Part shown: positions 58,019-64,000 of the stretch, one piece after another
Layout: each line of letters begins with the position of its first letter
Position numbering within the stretch: position 1 is the stretch's first letter
Assembly (NCBI GenBank): GCA_032622095.1
Contig: CP136061.1
Coordinates: 266,297,551-266,361,550 of the forward strand
Direction: 5' to 3'
Origin: Siphonodentalium dalli
Taxonomy: Eukaryota > Mollusca > Scaphopoda > Gadilida > Siphonodentaliidae
Length of the DNA: 64,000 bases
Notes under the pieces: model-generated
The model's input: only the letters and a program-made list of their open reading frames with translations
Database searches by the model: none
What the model was told of the DNA's origin: nothing
Translations under genes and position numbers: made by a program

Positions 58019-58611
58019 ACGCTACGTAACCCACTGTATGCCCCTAATATTAATATCGCGCCCCGTACTCTTATTTATATGGACCCCCTCCCCCCTGTAC
58101 TTTTATTTCACCCCGGCTATTATTTGGATCCCGATCGAGAGTAGTGCTACTAGTGCTACAATCTCTCTGCACCGTCCAAATTATTTCTAGAATGTTACAT
58201 TGTTGCCGGAATTTGGTGGATCTGTGACATTTGATCAACAATTATGACAGTTCAAACTTTGATCGATGAATTGTCGATATGTACGGTATAAAGTCTATCG
58301 CAAATCCGAAATCACAATGTCGCAGACAACAATACAAATAGAACAGCTTAACATTGAAATGCATGCTGCGTCGACCAATTTTAATCAACGTTACACAAAC
58401 AATGCAGTCTTCAACTTGTCACAAGTACGGAACGTCGCTTTTCATGATTTCGCCGATTCAAAAATATTTTTCCGTGACGTCGTCTTTGATGACGCGCTGT
58501 ATCAAAACAGAGCCAGCGTTTTGCAGAAGCGACTTTTACTCTGCAGTGGGTCACTATTTGGAGTTGAATTACATAAATGCTCGCATATAACCGAAATAGT
58601 CGCGACCTACA
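58019..58611. other. Intergenic stretch with one unassigned frame
   Basis: A plus-strand frame (ATG at 58266, running to 58661) has no recognisable domain, and its last codons are minisatellite. I do not support it as a gene. Confidence 0.4.
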
Positions 58612-60275
58612 CTTTAATAATATTAATCAGCTCCCTTAAGAATATTACTCATCTCCCTTAAGAATTTTACTCCTTTCCCTTAAGCATATGGCTCCTGTCC
58701 CTTAATAATATTACTCCTCTCCCTTAATAATATTAATCATCTCACTTAAGAATGTTATTCATCTCTCTTAAGAATACTACTCCTCTCACTTAAGAATATG
58801 ACTCCCTCCCTTAAGAATATTACTACTATCTCTTAAGAATGTTACTCCCCTCCCTTAAGAATATTACTCCTCTCCCTTGTTAATATTACTCCTCTCCCTT
58901 AAGAATATTACTCACCCCCCTTATGAATATGACTCCTCTCCCTTAAGAATATTACTATTCTCTCTTAAGAATGTTACTCCTCTCCCTAAAGAATATTACT
59001 CCTCTCTCTTAAGAAAACCACTCCTCTCTCTTAGGAATATTACTCATCTCCATTAATAATATTACTCATCTCCCTTAAGAATATTACTCCTCTCCCTTTA
59101 GAATATTACTCCTCTCCCTTAAGAATATTACTCTTCTCACTTAAGAATATTACTCCTCTCTCTTAAGAATATTACTCATCTCCCTTAAGAATATTACTCA
59201 TCTCCCTTAAGAATATTACTCCTCTCCCTTAAGAATATTACTCCTCTCCCTTAATAATATTACTCTTCTTTCTCTTCCGAATATTACTCCTCTCTCTTAA
59301 GAATAGTACTCCTCTCCCTTAAGAATATTACTCGTCTCCCTTAAGAATATTACTCATCTCCCTTTAGAATAGAACTCATCTCCCTTAATAATATTACACC
59401 TCTCCCTTACGAATATTACTCTTCTCCCTTAAGAATATTACTCTTCTCCCTTAAGAATATTACTCCTCTTTCTCTTCCGAATATTACTCCTCTCTCTTAA
59501 GAATATTACTCCTCTCCCTTGAGAATATTACTCGTCTCCCTTGAGAATATTACTCCTCTCTCTTAAGAATATTACTCATCTCCCTTAAGAATATTACTCA
59601 TCTCCCTTAAGAATATTACTCCTCTCCCTTAAGCATATTACTCCTCTCCCTTAAGAATATGTCTCCTCTCCCTTATGGATATGATTCCTCTGCCTATTAC
59701 TCTTTACCTTAAGAATATCACTCCTCTCCCTTAATAATAGTACTCATCTCCCTTAAGAATATCACTCCTCTCCCTTAAGAATAATACTCCTCTCCCTTAA
59801 GAATATAACTCCTGTCCCTTAAGAATATGACTTCTCTCCCTTGAGAATATTTCTACGCTCTCTTAAGAATATTACTCCTCTCCCTTAAGAATGTTACTTC
59901 TCTCTTAAGAATATTAGTCATCTCCCTTAAGAATATGACTCCTCTCCCTTAAGAATATTTCTCATCTCCCTTATGGATATAACTCCTCTCCCTTAAGAAT
60001 GTTACTCCCCCTTAAGATTATTACTCCTCTCTCTTAAGAAAATTACTCCCCCTTAAGAATATGACTCCTCTCCATTAAGAATATTACTCCTCTCCCTTAA
60101 GAATATGACTCCTCCACCTTAAAAATTGCATTCATCTCCCTTAAAAATATTACTCATTTCCCATAAGAATATTACTCCTCTCCCTTAAGAATAGTACTCC
60201 ACTCCCTTAAGACTATTACTCACCTCCCATCAGAAAATCAATCACCCCCTTAATAATATTACTCCCCCTTAAAAA
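58612..60275. repeat. 22-bp minisatellite array 2
   Basis: About 75 units of CTCCCTTAAGAATATTACTC plus two bases. Its first units (58651-58705, including AAGCATATGGCTCCTGTCCC) match the last units of array 1 (49740-49783). The two arrays therefore share a segment by duplication. Confidence 0.95.
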
Positions 60276-60286
60276 ACATTACTTCG

Positions 60287-60385
60287 GGAACGCTGGTACA
60301 TCATTGTTCGGGGGTCTAGATTCTTATTTCCCATAATTCGGGAAGTAATAATCTAGACCCACGAACAATGACGTACCAGCGTTCC
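60287..60385. repeat. Hairpin with 36-bp arms
   Basis: GGAACGCTGGTACATCATTG, then TTCGGGGGTCTAGATT, pairs with the complement at 60350-60385 with two mismatches. The loop is 27 bp. Confidence 0.9.
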
Positions 60386-60425
60386 TCATTCTATATTTGT
60401 TACTGGCTGAAACAGCTATGCTCCA

Positions 60426-60545
60426 TTTGTGCGCCTTTATTCGGCGTCTGAATGGGCCCCCTTTGTGCGCCTTTATTCTGCGTCTGAATGGGCCCCCTTT
60501 GTGCGCCTTTATTCTGCGTCTTAATGGGCCCCCTTTTTTGCGCTT
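60426..60545. repeat. 36-bp tandem repeat, three and a half units
   Basis: Units contain TTTGTGCGCCTTTATTC and GCGTCTGAATGGGCCCCC. The period is a multiple of three, so open frames pass through in both strands, but no gene context exists. Confidence 0.9.
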
Positions 60546-60714
60546 AGCACATGTTTCATCGTTTACACATTTCAATTAAAAATATATATATAAGAAACTT
60601 AAATGCAAATTTAAAAACAAATGTTTTCATTGAATTCCTAGCTCAATTTAACAAAACATATATCTTGTTACAATTAAATTAAATTGTGTGTTCAAATGAA
60701 ATTTTCGAAAAGCT

Positions 60715-60888
60715 AACGTCGTTATAACATCCACTTGGGTCACCACACCCAATTTGGTTGATATCGGTGCTTAACGTCGTTATAACATCCACTTGGGTCA
60801 CCACACCCAATTTGGTTGATATCGGTGCTTAACGTCGTTATAACATCCACTTGGGTCACCACACCCAATTTGGTTGATATCGGTGCAG
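60715..60888. repeat. 58-bp tandem repeat, three units, essentially identical
   Basis: Units begin AACGTCGTTATAACATCCAC at 60715, 60773 and 60831. Identity between units implies recent expansion. Confidence 0.95.
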
Positions 60889-62508
60889 ATGTCTGGGAGA
60901 AAAATCGCGAACAGATAGATAGGTCTTACTCCTTTGTATAGATCAGGGTTTACGCTGCCACTTGCCAAATTGGCCAACGGCAAAAGTAATTCACATTAAT
61001 TTTGGCAAAAAACATTATACATAATTATATTAGTGCTGTTTTATGAGGTTTATGGAAAGATTACACCAGTATTATGATGCAGTTAATCTCATAGCATTAG
61101 TACTGATGGTTGGAGGGATTACTGATCCTCCTGTGATGTGCCCTTCTGATGAAGCAACCCTTCTACCATTGTACTGTTCGGTGATTGGCTTATTGTTGTA
61201 TGATAAACCGCAATATAGATACGAGTATAATTAATTATTTACTAACTGCTTTTCTATCAATCTCAAAAGTCGTTCAACCCGCGAGTGTCGAAACATAATA
61301 ATTAATGTCGCAGAAAATGATACTATCATCGATAGCATTTGGCAAATGCTAATATAATTTGGCAAAAAATATTTTCATTTGGCAAATTATTTGACAAAAG
61401 TAAATTTCGGTCCAGCGCGGCCCCTCGTATAGATATGTCATACCCCTTTGTATAGATATGGTCTTGGAAACATGTCGGTCAAGAACATAGAAGGAAACGG
61501 ATTCGAATACACCCTTATATGGTCAGTTGTTTGTCGAATAATAAATCGAATACACCCTTATAGGGTCAGTTGTTTGTCGAATAATAAATCGAATACACCC
61601 TTATAGGGTCAGTTGTTTGTCGAATAATAAACCATCCGGCGGTCGGTGAGTGCATGGGGCCGGTGAGTGCGTGCATTGTCATATTTTTGGATGGGGCGAT
61701 ATATTGCTTTCATCTGACACAAACAGTCCGAGAACGAGCCTTAAGAGACAAAAGCAGTAACCATCAACGCTTGGTCAATAATCAGATGCAGTGCCAAGGA
61801 CGAGAAAGATATTTAACTTAGTCTCTAAGTGTTCTAGCTACCTCGCTTGCAAGAAGCACACATTGTATATGGGTATATTTCCGGCGGTTCACTTCCGCCG
61901 GTTAAGTATAACTACAAAGCACTCTCTTGTCAGAAGAAAAAACCGATTTAGACGTGCGATACCTCGACATTAGGCAATAGTAGTTTAATGCCCTGGTTTA
62001 GGAACTCACCCTGCAACATTTTCCTCAATATTGTAACAATCAAACTTTTTTATATGATTTGGTTATGTTCAAGATGATTAAAATATGAAGCATGTGGTAA
62101 CAGTGATGAAGAAAATATTTTATGGCAGAGTTCCTTTCTTGCTTTCACTTTGAAGTCTTCTTGTCCATAATTTATAGTTTTATGGGGAGAAATACCTCAA
62201 TTTATGTTTATATATTGTGTAAAACTGATCGTATTTAAAACTCTTGTAAAATTCATAGACAATTCTGCTATTTGTCAATTGCTGTGGTAATTTTTAATCT
62301 GTTTGCCTCCTACATCTACATTGTTTAACCCAAATGTTTTTTTTCTTCATTATATTACACATTTATGTACAGAACAATATCTGATAACACCGATTGCATA
62401 GATATATAGACGGGAATGGTGGGGGGTCGACATTCGTACACAACTCACACACACCTTGCACACACATTGATATATTAAAAACATTGTATGCGTACATGTA
62501 TACACGTA
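60889..62508. other. Intergenic region upstream of the second paralogue
   Basis: Contains three 43-bp units (61505-61633) with GAATACACCCTTATA and GGTCAGTTGTTTGTCG. A few TTTGGCAAA motifs occur near 61335-61400. No gene recognised. Confidence 0.6.
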
Positions 62509-62899
62509 TATATATATTTATGCCAGTTATAATCTGTCTCAAATTTGTTCATGAACTTTGGATTGGTTTGCCGAATCTCAGATTGTAAACTCGGACTATT
62601 TACTATTCAAGATAAGTTTAACCCAAATGTTCGTAAAGCAGGCTATTTAATTGTTGCGGCCTTAATTGACAATGTATGTCGATACAAATTGTGACGTTGG
62701 TTTATCGACAAACTTGGAAACAATAGCGGAAGAATATTGTCTCTGTAAACTGTTCGTTCATTGGTCTTAGTATATAATTTATTAACACGTTGGTATATGA
62801 GTAACCTCCCAGCGATTTCACAGTTTGCTTCTGGAAAGGAAACCGTTCATTCGTCAAACGAATTTCCAATAAACACGGTGGAACTCGTCAATGAGTATA

Positions 62900-62916
62900 T
62901 AGTATATAAAGGGTTA
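62900..62916 (+). promoter_or_regulatory. TATA-like box of the second paralogue
   Basis: TATATAAA at 62903-62910, about 115 bp before the ATG at 63023. The left copy has a weaker match at the equivalent position. Confidence 0.35.
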
Positions 62917-63022
62917 TAAAGCCATAATACCTCGAGATAATCGGGCCATTCTTTGGCAATATTCGAATAGACACATAATCCAACAAACAGCTCAGTAAAT
63001 CTTGGATAAAATTATCGGAAAG

Positions 63023-63349
63023 ATGGTGCAGTTCAGTGCTATAGTCCATCTGCTGGTTGTGTTCGTGCTTCGGTTCGAGTTTGGGCAGCCTATGCTCAAA
63101 CAGGCTCTGTTCAGAATGTTACCGGACTGTGGCATGAATCATTTATATAACTTTTTGAATCCGATTGGAACATTGGACGTTCTTTCTAACTCCATGTGCG
63201 TGTCGTATTGTGCTTCACAACCAACGTGTCACAGTGTGAACATTGTCCGTCAAAATCAGGGCGTGAGATGTGAGTTGGGAGAAGACATTGTGAGGACTTG
63301 TTCCGGTGTTACATATTTGGCTGGCGCTAAATTCATGTACTTGGATGAG
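63023..63349 (+). CDS. Exon 1' of a tandem paralogue: signal peptide and PAN/apple-like domain
   Basis: Same length (109 codons, phase 0), same start context and same GTGAGT donor as 505-831. I count 14 nucleotide differences, of which 10 change the amino acid. All cysteines are kept. Several changes fall in the second half of the PAN-like module, for example around H-S-V-N-I. The EGF-like and fibrinogen exons expected downstream are outside the window, so this is a partial gene here. It could also be a first-exon duplicate without further exons. Confidence 0.8.
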
Positions 63350-63662
63350 GTGAGTATATAGGTTTATATAGCTCCAAAACAAAAACATAATTTATTTCCG
63401 CCAACGGGCTGAAAACCCGTGCGACGTGGTTCGGTGAACGAACAGACCAGAATCAGTAAACGAACAGACGTAATCGTAATCAATCGTTATTTCGTCGTAA
63501 TCTGGATTCAGATTCTGATTGCGATTACAAACTCAAACGTTCAGAATGTAAACAAACCGAGATTTCGCCACCTCGGAGTTTAAAAACACAATAAAACATA
63601 AGAATACGTCCCTTGTGTACAAATTGTTGCAGAATATAAACGATCTATATCAAAGAATATTA

Positions 63663-64000
63663 AACGCGAAGACACATTTGTGTAATCGAATAAACGGGGA
63701 GAATATTACTGAAATTAGCCAAATAATAATGTTATTGATAGTAACGCTGGGGAGCACTTCGGTTGATGGCGAATTTGAAGCAAATAATTTTTAATGTCAT
63801 TGTCACTTTCATCATGTTCATTTCATAATTCCATCCATAAAATACCAGCCGAACACATGTTGATTTTAAATTCGGCGGATATGTCACCATTGACCGAATT
63901 CACGTGAACCTACATGGATATGTCTTCTGCTTTTTTCGTTTATTATATGTTCCTTCTTATTCAAGAAATAGTAGGATTATATGATATCGATGGATTATCA
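63663..64000 (+). other. Intron 1 of the second paralogue, start
   Basis: Unique relative to the left copy. No feature recognised. Confidence 0.5.

Larger units (their letters stand above)
62509..63662 (+). repeat. Segmental duplication, right copy (promoter, exon 1', start of intron)
   Basis: Collinear with 1-1278. The boundary is sharp on the right, where similarity stops after AAAGAATATTA. It lacks about 140 bp of intron present in the left copy. Confidence 0.9.

Noticed and set aside
58266-58661. 131-codon plus-strand frame as a gene
   Set aside because: No domain or splice context, and its end is minisatellite sequence.
60715-60888. CRISPR-like or regulatory array of three 58-bp units
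   Set aside because: Units are contiguous and identical without spacers. A simple tandem duplication explains them.

Overview
This is a repeat-dominated, AT-rich nuclear segment from an invertebrate animal. Split genes with GT/AG introns, Penelope-like and non-LTR retrotransposons, piggyBac- and hAT-type MITEs and many minisatellites rule out a prokaryote. A mollusc is the best guess: secreted fibrinogen-domain lectin genes are abundant there, and the small Helitron-like elements carrying a (CTGT)n tract plus a tandem core resemble the bivalve 'pearl' elements. This is inference, not proof.

Host genes. One gene on the plus strand can be assembled from three exons whose phases fit exactly: signal peptide plus PAN/apple-like domain (505-831), an EGF-like module (24638-24743) and a fibrinogen-related domain (31215-31879). 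Together they encode 365 residues with introns of 23.8 and 6.5 kb. A second copy of the first exon with its upstream region lies at 62509-63662, so a tandem paralogue starts at the right edge and its other exons lie outside. On the minus strand, 46005 to about 47576 is the last coding exon of a class A GPCR, with a very long third intracellular loop containing 27-residue repeats.

Mobile DNA. A decayed APE-type LINE fills 32640-36085. From 36108 to 45420 a roughly 105-bp satellite is interrupted by nested insertions: a Helitron-like element with exact ends (36168-37282; the empty site survives at 44131/44132), two more Helitron-like copies, and a minus-strand Penelope-like element (PLE, about 38567-42176). 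The PLE is flanked by near-identical direct repeats of about 866 bp. It encodes an SGNH-hydrolase-like ORF1 and an RT/GIY-YIG ORF2. ORF1 ends on the canonical -1 slippery heptamer TTTAAAC followed directly by its stop, and the conserved N-terminus of ORF2 has no ATG and is open only in the -1 frame. This looks like a programmed frameshift in a two-ORF PLE and is the strongest candidate for something new.

Structural DNA. Intron 1 and the flanks hold several large inverted repeats: 5335-10205, 11360-13635, 15450-21498, 26227-28727, 55895-56615 and 56800-58018. In three of these (15450-21498, 26227-28727 and 56800-58018) a minisatellite reverses orientation at the symmetry centre. Two 22-bp minisatellite arrays (48718-49783 and 58612-60275), hammerhead-ribozyme-like motifs (29725-29769, 30310-30354, 37391-37430), TTAA-flanked MITEs and several near-perfect hairpins complete the picture. 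No rRNA, tRNA or CRISPR array was recognised.
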